A stretch of 64,000 bases of DNA from Variovorax sp. YR216 (GTDB taxonomy: Bacteria > Pseudomonadota > Gammaproteobacteria > Burkholderiales > Burkholderiaceae_C), in assembly GCF_900107745.1 (NCBI RefSeq), contig NZ_FNRO01000009.1:124001-188000 (forward strand), written 5' to 3'. The position numbers and the translations under genes were made by a program. Positions 25,041 through 33,581 of the stretch are shown here, piece after piece (the stretch's first letter is position 1; each line of letters starts with the position of its first letter). The notes beneath the pieces were generated by a model that saw only the letters and a program-made list of their open reading frames with translations, searched no databases and had not been told where the DNA came from.

Positions 25041-25842
25041 CATTCGTAGCGCGCCCCTTCGCCGCCTGGATGCCGCTGTACACGCGGGTGCGCAGCGCGG
25101 CGAACTCCGGTTCGACGCGGGTCTGTGCTTGCGTCCGGGGGGAGGGAATGTCGACCGGTACGTCGTCCATCACGCGCGTTGGCGACGACGACAGCACCAG
25201 CACCCGCTGGCCGAGATACACCGCCTCGTCGATGTCGTGCGTGACGAAGATCACCGTCAGGTCCAGCTCGGTCCACAGGCGAAGCATCAGGTCTTCGAGG
25301 TCTGCGCGTGTCTGTGCGTCCACGGCAGCAAAGGGCTCGTCGAGCACCATCACCTTCGGCTGGTAGGCCACGGCGCGTGCGATCGCGACGCGCTGCTGCA
25401 TGCCGCCGGAAAGCTGCCAGGGGTACGAATCCGCAGCGTGCGAAAGCGCCACGGCTTCCAGTGCCGTATCGACCATGCGCCGGCGTTCGTCCTTCGGCAC
25501 GCCGCGCTCGCGCAGGGGCAACTCCACGTTCTCGCGCACCGTCTTCCACGGAAAGAGGCTACGCCCGTATTCCTGAAAAACGATCGCCATCTCTTCCGGC
25601 GGTGTGGTCACCGGACGGCCATTGATGCGCACCGTCCCGCGCGTTGGCGCCAGCAAGCCGGCCAGGCACTTGAGCAGCGTCGTCTTGCCCGCGCCCGACG
25701 GGCCGACGATGCAGGTGAAGTCGCCGGGGCGCACTTCGAAGTTGAGGTCGCCGATCGCTTCGACCCGGCGCTCCCTCGACTCATAGACCTTGTTCAGGTG
25801 TTCGACGGATACCACCGCCATCGTTTGTGTCGTCACGTTCAA
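25036..25842 (-). CDS. ABC transporter ATPase (nitrate/sulfonate/taurine type)
   Basis: A 268-residue ATPase: Walker A GPSGAGKTT (about 49-57), Q-loop FQEYGRSLFPW, signature LSGGMQQRVAIARAV, Walker B VMVLDEPFAAVD and switch His VTHDIDEA. This is the SsuB/TauB/NrtD group. It is the last gene of the operon (30951 to 25036) and follows two permease genes with a 4-base ATGA overlap. It energises import of the operon's substrate. Confidence 0.93.
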   Translation of the reverse strand: MNVTTQTMAVVSVEHLNKVYESRERRVEAIGDLNFEVRPGDFTCIVGPSGAGKTTLLKCLAGLLAPTRGTVRINGRPVTTPPEEMAIVFQEYGRSLFPWKTVRENVELPLRERGVPKDERRRMVDTALEAVALSHAADSYPWQLSGGMQQRVAIARAVAYQPKVMVLDEPFAAVDAQTRADLEDLMLRLWTELDLTVIFVTHDIDEAVYLGQRVLVLSSSPTRVMDDVPVDIPSPRTQAQTRVEPEFAALRTRVYSGIQAAKGRATNA

Positions 25843-26618
25843 TTCCGCCTTTCAAGGTCACGCATGCCCACATACCACTTGAGTGCCCAGCGCTCGAACA
25901 GCCGGAAGACGACCGACAGCGCGAAGCCGAACAGTCCCAGCATCAGCACGCCGCTCCACATCTGCGGGATCTCGTAGCTGCGCTGGAAATAGATGATCGC
26001 GGAGCCCAGTCCGTCGAGGGCCGCGAACATTTCGCTGATCACCATCAGCACGATGCCGATGGACAGCCCGAGCCGCATGCCCACGATGATCTGGGGCGAC
26101 GCGCTGGGCAGGATGAAATGCCGCAGCCGCGCCAACCCCCGGATCTGGTAGGTACGGCAGGTTTCGTCCAGCACCGGGTCGATCGACTTCACGCCTTCGA
26201 CCGTGTTCAACAGGATGGGCCAGATCGCGCCGGCCACGATGACCGTGATCTTCATTCCATCGCCAAACCCCATGCTCACGATCAGCAGCGGGATCATCGC
26301 GACCGGCGGCACCGCGCGAAAGAACTCGAGCACCGGCTCGACGGCGCGGCGCAGCGGCCGGTAGATGCCGACCGGGATGCCCAGCGCGATCCCTAGCAGG
26401 CAGGCCAGCAGGTAGCCCGCCATCAGTCGCTGAAAGCTGGGAATCACATCGGCGACGAATCGGGGACCGAGCCAGAGCGCACCGAACTGATGCAGCACCG
26501 CTGACAGCGAAGGGAAGTAGAAATTCGTCGAGTTGGCGCTGAACACGTACAGCAGCGCGAACAGCAGGACAGGCAGCGCCAGTTCGACCCACAACTTCTT
26601 GAGCGCGGTGTGCGTCAT
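25839..26618 (-). CDS. ABC transporter permease (SsuC/TauC type)
   Basis: A 259-residue permease with about six hydrophobic segments and the cytoplasmic EAA-like loop (DETCRTYQIRGLARLRHFIL then PSASPQIIVGMRLG). It overlaps the first permease gene upstream and the ATPase gene downstream by 4 bases each. Two different permeases here suggest a heterodimeric channel. Confidence 0.92.
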   Translation of the reverse strand: MTHTALKKLWVELALPVLLFALLYVFSANSTNFYFPSLSAVLHQFGALWLGPRFVADVIPSFQRLMAGYLLACLLGIALGIPVGIYRPLRRAVEPVLEFFRAVPPVAMIPLLIVSMGFGDGMKITVIVAGAIWPILLNTVEGVKSIDPVLDETCRTYQIRGLARLRHFILPSASPQIIVGMRLGLSIGIVLMVISEMFAALDGLGSAIIYFQRSYEIPQMWSGVLMLGLFGFALSVVFRLFERWALKWYVGMRDLERRN

Positions 26619-27451
26619 CGTTCGCCTCCGGCATTGCGCACGCTGGGGTGCCAGCGCAGCAGCCGCCGCTCCAGCAGCCGCGCGGCCAGATTGATCGCCA
26701 CGCCCATCAGCCCGGCCACGAGCACCAGCGCGTAGGCTTCCGGCGTCGCGTTCGAACTCTGTGCCACGACGATGCCCCGGCCGATGCCGTGGCTGCCGAT
26801 GACCATCTCGGCGGTCACGGCCAGCACGAGCGCCATTGCCGCTGCGAGTCGCACGCCGGTGAAAAGAAAAGGCAGCAGTGTCGGCCAGGCGACGTGCCGC
26901 AGGAAACCCAGGCGGCTGAAGCGGAAAGTGCGCGCCGTGTCGCGAGCCACCGCATCCATGTCATTCAGGCCGTAGAGCATCTGCAGCAACACCTGCCAGA
27001 AGGCCGCGTAGGTGATCAGCACCACGCCCGACTGGTAGCGCGAGCCGAACACCAGGATCACGCCCGGAATGAGCGCCACCGATGGAATCGGCCGCAGGAA
27101 TTCGATGGTCGAATGGGTGTATCTGCGCGCGCCCGGTGTCAACCCGATGGCGAGCCCGGCCACCACGCCGGCCACGGTGGCGAGCGCCAGGCCGAGCGCC
27201 CAGGTCCGTACGGTGCTCACGGCGTATCCCCAGAACTCGGGCGTTGCCATCAGTTCGCCCAGCTTGGCCACCACCACCGACAGCGGTGGAAAGAAGTTCG
27301 CCTGGACAAGCCCCGCGCGCGGCGCGGCCTCCCACAGCACGGCCAATGCAAGCAGCCCGGACAGGCTGACCAGCGTTCGCCGGACTACGGCGCCGTCCAG
27401 CCGCAAGGCGGTTGCCGGCGCGCGGCCCGCGTATCCATTGCTGGCCGTCAT
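26615..27451 (-). CDS. ABC transporter permease (SsuC/TauC type)
   Basis: A 278-residue permease with an N-terminal cytoplasmic tail and about six hydrophobic segments. The EAA-like loop (ARDTARTFRFSRLGFLRHVA then WPTLLPFLFTGVRLAAAM) matches the partner. It starts 3 nt after the binding-protein stop and overlaps the second permease. Confidence 0.92.
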   Translation of the reverse strand: MTASNGYAGRAPATALRLDGAVVRRTLVSLSGLLALAVLWEAAPRAGLVQANFFPPLSVVVAKLGELMATPEFWGYAVSTVRTWALGLALATVAGVVAGLAIGLTPGARRYTHSTIEFLRPIPSVALIPGVILVFGSRYQSGVVLITYAAFWQVLLQMLYGLNDMDAVARDTARTFRFSRLGFLRHVAWPTLLPFLFTGVRLAAAMALVLAVTAEMVIGSHGIGRGIVVAQSSNATPEAYALVLVAGLMGVAINLAARLLERRLLRWHPSVRNAGGER

Positions 27452-27454
27452 GGC

Positions 27455-28432
27455 TTACTTCTCCGGCGTCCAGACCACCTCGTCGTACAAGGCGGGCTTG
27501 GCGAGCATGCCGAACTCGCGACCGGTCTTGGAGAACATCTCCACCGCATCGCGCGGGATCGCGGTCAGGTACGTCGGAAGGATCAGCTTGGCCGCCACGT
27601 CCGGCCCCAGCTTCGTGAACTTGGGCAATTGCTTGCGCACCTCGTCGGGGTTCTTCTGCGCGTACTCCAGCGACTCGTTGATCGCCGCGCGCAACTTGAG
27701 GAAAAGCTCCGGGTTGGCCTTGAGCTGCTGCTCGCTGGTGAAATAGGCCGAGGTCAGCATGCTCTTGCTCGACATCGACTGGTAGGGCGAGCTGATCGGC
27801 GGGAAGCCGGCGGCGATGGCAGCCGTGCCGAAGGGCTCGGCACCGACCATGGCGTCGGTCTTGCCGGACTGCAGCGCGGCCAGCGCCTCGGCGAAGCCCA
27901 GTTCGATGAAGCGCACCTTCGACGGGTCGCCGCCATCGGCCTTGACGGCTGCCTTGCCGAGCATCTGCAGCAGGCCGTTCAACGCGTTGACGCTGACCGT
28001 CTTTCCCTCCAGGTCCCTGGCCGACTTGATGCCGCTCTTCGGGCCGGCGTGGATCATGGTCACGTCGGCGCCGCTGACGCCGGTGGAGCTCGAGCCGGCT
28101 GCGATGATCTTCAGCGGCAGGCCCTTGTCGCGCGCCTGCAGGATGTTCACCAGCGCCGTGAAGGCGAAGTGGTATTCGCCGCTCATGACGGCAGGAACGC
28201 CGCCCGTGGAGGCGACATTGGTCTTGAGCTTCAGACCGTGCTTCCTGAAGATGCCGGCTTCCTCGCCGAGGTAGAGCGCCGCCACGTCGGTCACCGGGAC
28301 GAAGCCGGCGTTGACGGTGACGAGGGTGGATTCAGGCTGGGCGAACGCGGTGGCGCCTCCAAGCAGTCCGGCGGCGACGACCGCCGCGGCGAAGGCGCCG
28401 CTGAAGGTCCGGCGAAAGAAGTTGGGCTTCAA
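27455..28432 (-). CDS. ABC transporter substrate-binding protein (NMT1/SsuA type)
   Basis: A 325-residue periplasmic binding protein. A TTG start at 28432 is chosen because AAGGAG lies 6 nt upstream, and the frame then gives a signal peptide (MKPNFFRRTFSGAFAAAVVA cut near AFA). The fold markers are GFVPVTDVAALYLGEEAGIF, ALVNILQARDKGLPLKIIAA and GKTDAMVGAEPF. The ligand class in this group is small organic acids, sulfonates and pyrimidine precursors, so it does not identify the substrate. Confidence 0.88.
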   Translation of the reverse strand: MKPNFFRRTFSGAFAAAVVAAGLLGGATAFAQPESTLVTVNAGFVPVTDVAALYLGEEAGIFRKHGLKLKTNVASTGGVPAVMSGEYHFAFTALVNILQARDKGLPLKIIAAGSSSTGVSGADVTMIHAGPKSGIKSARDLEGKTVSVNALNGLLQMLGKAAVKADGGDPSKVRFIELGFAEALAALQSGKTDAMVGAEPFGTAAIAAGFPPISSPYQSMSSKSMLTSAYFTSEQQLKANPELFLKLRAAINESLEYAQKNPDEVRKQLPKFTKLGPDVAAKLILPTYLTAIPRDAVEMFSKTGREFGMLAKPALYDEVVWTPEK

Positions 28433-28464
28433 GTGTGTCTCCTTGGTTGGTGGGGAATACGGGG

Positions 28465-29349
28465 TCAGGCCGGACGCGGTCCGGCGATCGTGGTGCGGGT
28501 CATGTAGCGCGCGCGACCGATGTAGTCGGGAATCGCCTTGTGCATCGCGCAGCGGTTGTCCCAGATCAGCACCTGGTCCTTGCGCCAGCGGACGCGGCAG
28601 GTGTGCTCGAAGCGCGCGCAATGGTCGTAGAGAAACCGCAGCAGGGGCTGGCTCTCGGCCTCGGTCATGCCCTCGAAACGTTGCACGTACACCGGGTTCA
28701 CGTAAAGGTGGCGGCGGCCCGAGCCAGGGTGCGTGCACACCAAGGGGTGGACGGTTTCGCGGTCGCCCGCCTCGATGTCGAGGTCGACGCGTGCGTTGTT
28801 GGCGCTGAACTTGCGCTTCTGCGCGTGGTAGGCGCTGCCGTAGATGCGGGTGGCGCTATGCACCGCCTTGAGGGTGTCGAGTACGGTGCGCAGGGCGGGC
28901 GACAGCGTCTCGTAGGCCGCGTACATGTTGAGGAAGCCGGTGTCGCCGCCGAACTCCGGCACCGTGACCGCGCGCATGACCACGGCCGCGGGCGGTTGTT
29001 CGAAGTAGGTGCTGTCGGCATGCCAGCTTTCGCCGATCACGCGGCCGGTGTCGTCGGCATCGCGCTTGATCAGATGAATCATGTCGTAGCCCTCGGCCTT
29101 GTGCAGCTGAGGGATGTCCATCAGGCTGCCGAAGCGTTCGCTGAAGGCCAGATGCTGGTCGTGCGAAATCGGCTGGTCGGGGAAGTAGATGACCAGGTAG
29201 TCATGGAAAGCCTGGAGGATTTCGCGCCAGGTATCGTCGTCCAGCCGTCGCGTCAGGTCCACGCCGTGGATCTCGGCGCCGATGGTGCTGTTCAGCGGGC
29301 GCACTTCGATGCGCTTGAACTTCAGCGGGTTGTCGTAGATGGCGGTCAC
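28465..29349 (-). CDS. TauD/TfdA family alpha-ketoglutarate dioxygenase
   Basis: A 294-residue Fe(II)/2-oxoglutarate oxygenase. The metal-binding facial triad is visible as H110-A-D112 (SWHADSTYF) and H270 (CAMHKAIPDY), with an Arg 11-15 residues later for 2-oxoglutarate. The GTG start at 29349 has AAGGA upstream. The family hydroxylates taurine, 2,4-D and other small molecules. It lies between a dienelactone hydrolase and an SsuA-type binding protein. Oxidative removal or activation of a side chain of the imported compound is plausible, and the substrate is not determinable. Confidence 0.9.
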   Translation of the reverse strand: MTAIYDNPLKFKRIEVRPLNSTIGAEIHGVDLTRRLDDDTWREILQAFHDYLVIYFPDQPISHDQHLAFSERFGSLMDIPQLHKAEGYDMIHLIKRDADDTGRVIGESWHADSTYFEQPPAAVVMRAVTVPEFGGDTGFLNMYAAYETLSPALRTVLDTLKAVHSATRIYGSAYHAQKRKFSANNARVDLDIEAGDRETVHPLVCTHPGSGRRHLYVNPVYVQRFEGMTEAESQPLLRFLYDHCARFEHTCRVRWRKDQVLIWDNRCAMHKAIPDYIGRARYMTRTTIAGPRPA

Positions 29350-29447
29350 GTGAGGATTTCCTTGTCTTTCGAAGTCGCCCGGGTGAGCGTCGCCAGCGCG
29401 CCGGCCCATCCGGCGCGTCGGTGCTGCGTTCTCCCGGCGGGTGGTAC

Positions 29448-30119
29448 TCAGCCCATGTGGGTCAGAAGCCAATCCATGGAGCGCTCCCAGGCCAACCCGG
29501 CGGATGCCGGCTCGAAGGCGGCGCGTTCGTCGCAGTTGAAGCCATGCCCGGCGGCGTACACGTGCAACTCGCATTCGGGGCGCTGTGCGCGGATGCGCTC
29601 GACGCTCTCCATGGGTATCGTGTGGTCATTCGCGCCGTAGTGCAGCAGCGTCGGACTGTGCGGCGGTGTCTCCAGATGCTGGGCGATCTGGCCGCCGTAG
29701 TAGCCGACCACGGCGGCGATGCCGGTTGCGCGCTGCGCTGCCATGTAGCCGACCGACGCACCGAGGCAGAAGCCCATCACGGCCACCGGCACGTTGCGCC
29801 GCCGCGCCTCGGCCACGGTGGCGAGCGTGTCGGTCACCATGCCGTCCCAGTCCAGGCGAGGCAGGAAGCGCAATGCGTTGGCGACTTCCTCGGGGCCGTA
29901 CCCGCAGGCGAAGCCGCGCTCCAGCCGGTCGAAGAGCGCGGGTGCGTAGGCGTCGTAACCAGCCGCAGCAAGCCGCTTGCACAGTGACTGGATGTGATGG
30001 TTGACGCCGAATATCTCCTGCAGCACCACGACCGCACCGCGCGGAGCGCCACTCGCAAGCACGCGCCAGCACTGGAGGCTGTGGGCATCGCTGCTGTGGA
30101 TGTCGATGAAGGATCCCAT
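29448..30119 (-). CDS. Dienelactone hydrolase family protein
   Basis: A 223-residue alpha/beta hydrolase of the DLH family. The nucleophile Cys is in GFCLGASVGYMAA, oxyanion residues lie in VVVLQEIFGVNHHIQSLCKR, and the catalytic Asp/His pair is NDHTIP and AGHGFNC. A Cys nucleophile, not Ser, is typical of true dienelactone hydrolases, which open lactones such as dienelactone or muconolactone. It lies 13 nt behind the SDR gene, suggesting a lactone step in the pathway. Confidence 0.88.
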   Translation of the reverse strand: MGSFIDIHSSDAHSLQCWRVLASGAPRGAVVVLQEIFGVNHHIQSLCKRLAAAGYDAYAPALFDRLERGFACGYGPEEVANALRFLPRLDWDGMVTDTLATVAEARRRNVPVAVMGFCLGASVGYMAAQRATGIAAVVGYYGGQIAQHLETPPHSPTLLHYGANDHTIPMESVERIRAQRPECELHVYAAGHGFNCDERAAFEPASAGLAWERSMDWLLTHMG

Positions 30120-30132
30120 CCGTGGCTCCCCT

Positions 30133-30951
30133 TCAGTCCGCAGGCCCGAGCGTGGCGCCGCCGTCGACGATGATCTGCTGGCCCGTCACCAGGCTGGAGG
30201 CGTCCGACGCCAGGAACAGCGCCGCGCCGTGCAAGTCCGACGGATTGCACACTCGATGCATCGGGGCAGCACGCTCGAACGGTGCGCGCGCCGCATCGTC
30301 GCGCAGGCGACCGCCGCCGATGTTCGTGATCACCGGGCCGGGTGCGATGGCGTTGACCAGGATGCCGAATTTCGCCAGCTCATGGGCGTACTGACGCACC
30401 ATGTAGCCCACTGCGGCCTTCGAGGTGGCGTAGATCGAGCTGACCAGCGTCTCGGTCTTGGAGGCTGAGATCGAACTGGTCACGATGATCCGGCCGCCGC
30501 CCTGCATCTTGAGCTGAGGCACCACGATCTGCAGTGTGTTGAAGACCGAGGTGGCGTTAGTGGCCATCACCCGCTCCCAGACATCCAGCGACAGGTTTTC
30601 GACCGCACCTGCCGGATTGCGCTCGCCGCTACCTGTCAGGAAGCCCGGGCCGCCGCTGATGCCCGCATTGACGAACACCACGTCCATCCGGCCATGACGC
30701 GCGATCGCGCTGTCGAAAGCTCGGCGAAGGGATTCGGGACGCGTGACGTCCGCCACCTCGCCATGGACCTCGCCGCCGTCACGGCGAAGGGCATCGACCG
30801 CGTGATCCAGCGCCTGCGCGTCCAGGTCGATGAGATGCACTCTGGCGCCATTGGCGGCCATCGCTTCGGCATAGGCGAAGCCGATACCGCTTGCCGCGCC
30901 GGTGATTGCGACGACACGCCCGGTGACGTCGAACAACTTTTTGATTGTCAT
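30133..30951 (-). CDS. Short-chain dehydrogenase/reductase
   Basis: A 272-residue classical SDR: NAD(P) motif ITGAASGIGFAYAEAMAANG, VFVNAGIS (the NAG motif), the catalytic Ser in VTSSISASK and Tyr-x-x-x-Lys in SIYATSKAAVGYM, and the C-terminal SLVTGQQIIVDGG. It is the first gene of an operon whose promoter carries the 30971-30992 MarR block. It probably oxidises a secondary alcohol of the imported compound. Confidence 0.9.
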   Translation of the reverse strand: MTIKKLFDVTGRVVAITGAASGIGFAYAEAMAANGARVHLIDLDAQALDHAVDALRRDGGEVHGEVADVTRPESLRRAFDSAIARHGRMDVVFVNAGISGGPGFLTGSGERNPAGAVENLSLDVWERVMATNATSVFNTLQIVVPQLKMQGGGRIIVTSSISASKTETLVSSIYATSKAAVGYMVRQYAHELAKFGILVNAIAPGPVITNIGGGRLRDDAARAPFERAAPMHRVCNPSDLHGAALFLASDASSLVTGQQIIVDGGATLGPAD

Positions 30952-30963
30952 ATCTTAATTGTG

Positions 30964-30992
30964 TGATGACATTTATGGAGATGTCAATATAA
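30964..30992. promoter_or_regulatory. MarR-type operator before the SDR-ABC operon
   Basis: Block 30971-30992 (ATTTATGGA.ATGTCAATATAA) matches the operator at 24312-24333 in all but one base. A partial left arm TGATGACAT precedes it at 30964-30972. It lies 13 nt upstream of the SDR start codon, so binding there would block transcription. Bases 30993-31184 hold no other gene I can support, only the promoter region of the next gene. Confidence 0.78.
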
Positions 30993-31184
30993 GGATGACC
31001 CTAGGCAGGCTCGACGGCCGGCATTCAGCGCCTCGGCAGAGCACGGTGATGCCGAGACCGATCTGCTGCAACGTGAAGCTGAATGCCCTGACGTCCTGAG
31101 TGCTGACTGTCCAGGGAGCGCACCCTGTGGTGTTCTGCGCTACGCTTTGCCCGCGGCCATCCCTGCCGCAGTGTGGAGCGAGCC

Positions 31185-31793
31185 ATGGCGGATTCCTCGA
31201 ACTTTCCCGACGTCCTCTTCTTCATCCCCGACATCGGCGGATTCACGAAATTCATCAGCGAGACCGAGATCACCCATAGCCAGCACATCATTCGCGAGTT
31301 GCTGGAGCTACTGGTGGATTCCAACGAAATCGGCCTCGAGGTGTCCGAATTCGAGGGCGATGCGGTGCTCTTCTTTTGCACGACGCCTCCGACCCTGGAG
31401 GAACTCCTGGGGCAGGCCAAGAAGATGTTCCTGAACTTTCACTTGCATCTCAAGGAGAAGGAAAAGGGGCGCATGTGCCAGTGCGGTGCCTGCGCCCGGA
31501 TGCACCAGCTGACCTTGAAGTTCATCGCGCACAGCGGCCCGGCCAGCACCATGGACATCAAGGGCCATTCGAAATTCATCGGCAAGAGCGTCATCGTCGC
31601 GCATCGACTCCTGAAGAACACGGTGCCTGCGGCGGAGTACCTGCTGGTCACGCAGGAAACGCTGGAACGGCTCAACAGTCGACAAGCGCCGCCGATCTCG
31701 TTCGAGAGCGGCAGTTGCCGATACGACGAAATCGGCGAGGTCCCCTATCGCCATCACTCGATGGCCTGCTACCTCGACGAGTTGCAGGCCTAG
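31185..31793 (+). CDS. DUF2652 family protein
   Basis: A 202-residue protein. The N-terminus FPDVLFFIPDIGGFTKFISE resembles the start of class III nucleotide cyclase domains, with a metal-site Asp followed by GFT. The mid-section SEFEGDAVLFFCTTPP matches the cyclase GDAvlaff strand. A Cys cluster (MCQCGACARM) sits at about residue 97-107. The ATG at 31185 has GGAG upstream. DUF2652 proteins are predicted cyclase-fold enzymes without proven activity. It converges on a real cyclase-domain gene. Confidence 0.85.
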   Translation: MADSSNFPDVLFFIPDIGGFTKFISETEITHSQHIIRELLELLVDSNEIGLEVSEFEGDAVLFFCTTPPTLEELLGQAKKMFLNFHLHLKEKEKGRMCQCGACARMHQLTLKFIAHSGPASTMDIKGHSKFIGKSVIVAHRLLKNTVPAAEYLLVTQETLERLNSRQAPPISFESGSCRYDEIGEVPYRHHSMACYLDELQA

Positions 31794-31831
31794 CCACGCG
31801 AAGCGGCCCGCCGGATCCAGCGCGATGCCGG

Positions 31832-33514
31832 TCAGGCTCGAGGCAGGGCTGAGATCCGTGCCAGGGCGAGCGAGTCGAGCACCAGAACGCCCAATGGCGC
31901 CCGCCTTCCGCGTACCTGAATCTGCTGCACATCGTCCCTGGAAACGTCGATGCCCGCGCTGTGCGCTGCAAACTCCGAGATCACGAGGATCGCGTTGTGC
32001 AGCTTGGTCTGATCCTGCAGGCGGCTGGCGGTATTGACCACCTCGCCCACCGCGGTGAACGAACGCACATCGCGATGTCCGACTTCGGCCACTGCCGCGC
32101 TTCCTGCATGAATGCCGATCCCGAAGTCCAGAGGCTGCCCGAACTCTTTTTCGAACACTGCGCTCCATGCGCGCATGCGCTCGTCGATCAGCGTCGCGGC
32201 ATGGACGGCGCGACGGCAGGCATCCTGAAGCGTTCCTTCCAGGCCGAAGATGGCCATGACGCTGTCGCCGATGTACTGGTTGGCCACGCCACCCGCCTCG
32301 TGGACCGCATCGCCGACCAGCGCGAAGTAGTGGTCGAGAACATAGACCAGATCGAAGGGCCACTGTTTCTCGGAGAGACCGGACCAGCGTCGAAGGTCCA
32401 CGAACAACACGGCCACCTCCCGTTCGCTGTCGAGTCTGTTCAGGCTCGCCGACCGGGCGGTCATCACCGGCGTGACCTGGAGGTCGCCGAGCGGGCGCAG
32501 CTGGCACGCCAAGCGGATGTCCGCACCCGCCCGCACGCGGGCCAGGGTGCGCTGTTCGTCGGGACCTGGAGGAGGGCAGTGCGCTGCGGGGCCGGAGACG
32601 CGAACGCGGCATGTCGAGCAGCGGGCGCGTCCGCCGCAGACCGACAGATGTGCGATGCCGTGCTTCCGGCTGGCTTCGAGAACGCTCCATCCCAATGGAA
32701 CCCTGGCGGTCCGGTCCGGATAGGTGAGGGTGATCGTTCGCCCTCCCACGCGCTCCGATCGGGCTCTCCACGCGAGAGCGAGAAGGAAGGCGGACAGGAA
32801 GGACGCGTAGGCGGCCCGGCCGAGATCGACCGTCGATCTGAGGGATGTGGACTCACTCGCCGCGGGTGCGCTGATCGCGACCGGGCGGGCGGCGGCTTCG
32901 CGTCCCATGGACAGAACGCCGAGTGCCGCCATCAGAGGCAGGACGACGGCACCGGTGAGCAAAAGGGGCTGTGCGTGACGCCACGAAGGCCGCTGCCGGA
33001 AGGCAAAGTGCAGCCCCATGCACCCGTGCGTCCAGGCCACCACCATGACGAGGATCTGCCACCAGCCATCGGGATTCCAGAGCTTTCGAAGAATCTGCGC
33101 GTACGTGACATCGAGGCCGTCCAGCGTGTACGGACCGCGCGTTGCAGCCAGGTGGGAGGCCAGCAGCAATGGCAAGGCCACGCCGAGCCCGATCCGCAGC
33201 AGCAGCGCAAAGGGCATGCGTATCGTCCGGCGCTCCCACAGGCCCGAGAAGGCCAGGGCGATATGCACGATCGCGGCGCTGTACAGCAGCACCGTGCCTG
33301 GCCACGAATGCCAGAACGCCGCGATCCGCTGCAGGGCCGCTTCGGCGGCCTCCAGCGAAACCAGGCCCGTCGCGTGGTTGAGAAGATGCAGCGTCACGTA
33401 GGCCATGAGCACCCACCCACTCGCCCAGCGCAGATTGCGACGGGACGGACGTAACGCGGGGAGATCGTGCAGGGAGGTCATTCGCGCGCCAGCATAAGTC
33501 GCCGCCGCGCCCAT
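31832..33514 (-). CDS. Membrane protein with ferredoxin and adenylate/guanylate cyclase domains
   Basis: A 560-residue three-part protein. The N-terminal about 215 residues form a multi-spanning membrane domain with paired His (VTLHLLNHATG, THGCMGLHFAF) that resembles heme-binding b-type anchors. A 2Fe-2S plant-type ferredoxin domain follows (about 250-350) with Cys in SVCGGRARCSTCRV and LACQL. The C-terminal class III cyclase domain (about 365-540) has VLFVDLRRWSGLSE and YIGDSVMAIFG, the two metal-binding Asp, and NTASRLQ. A redox-controlled cAMP or cGMP synthase is the natural reading. The start at 33514 has GAGG 8 nt upstream; ATGs at 33481 and 33520 are alternatives. Confidence 0.85.
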   Translation of the reverse strand: MGAAATYAGARMTSLHDLPALRPSRRNLRWASGWVLMAYVTLHLLNHATGLVSLEAAEAALQRIAAFWHSWPGTVLLYSAAIVHIALAFSGLWERRTIRMPFALLLRIGLGVALPLLLASHLAATRGPYTLDGLDVTYAQILRKLWNPDGWWQILVMVVAWTHGCMGLHFAFRQRPSWRHAQPLLLTGAVVLPLMAALGVLSMGREAAARPVAISAPAASESTSLRSTVDLGRAAYASFLSAFLLALAWRARSERVGGRTITLTYPDRTARVPLGWSVLEASRKHGIAHLSVCGGRARCSTCRVRVSGPAAHCPPPGPDEQRTLARVRAGADIRLACQLRPLGDLQVTPVMTARSASLNRLDSEREVAVLFVDLRRWSGLSEKQWPFDLVYVLDHYFALVGDAVHEAGGVANQYIGDSVMAIFGLEGTLQDACRRAVHAATLIDERMRAWSAVFEKEFGQPLDFGIGIHAGSAAVAEVGHRDVRSFTAVGEVVNTASRLQDQTKLHNAILVISEFAAHSAGIDVSRDDVQQIQVRGRRAPLGVLVLDSLALARISALPRA

Positions 33515-33581
33515 CGCCATCGCCTCGGCCGACGCAACGGTGGAAGATGCGCGCGGCGAGGCCTGCCGGAGAACCGTCGAC

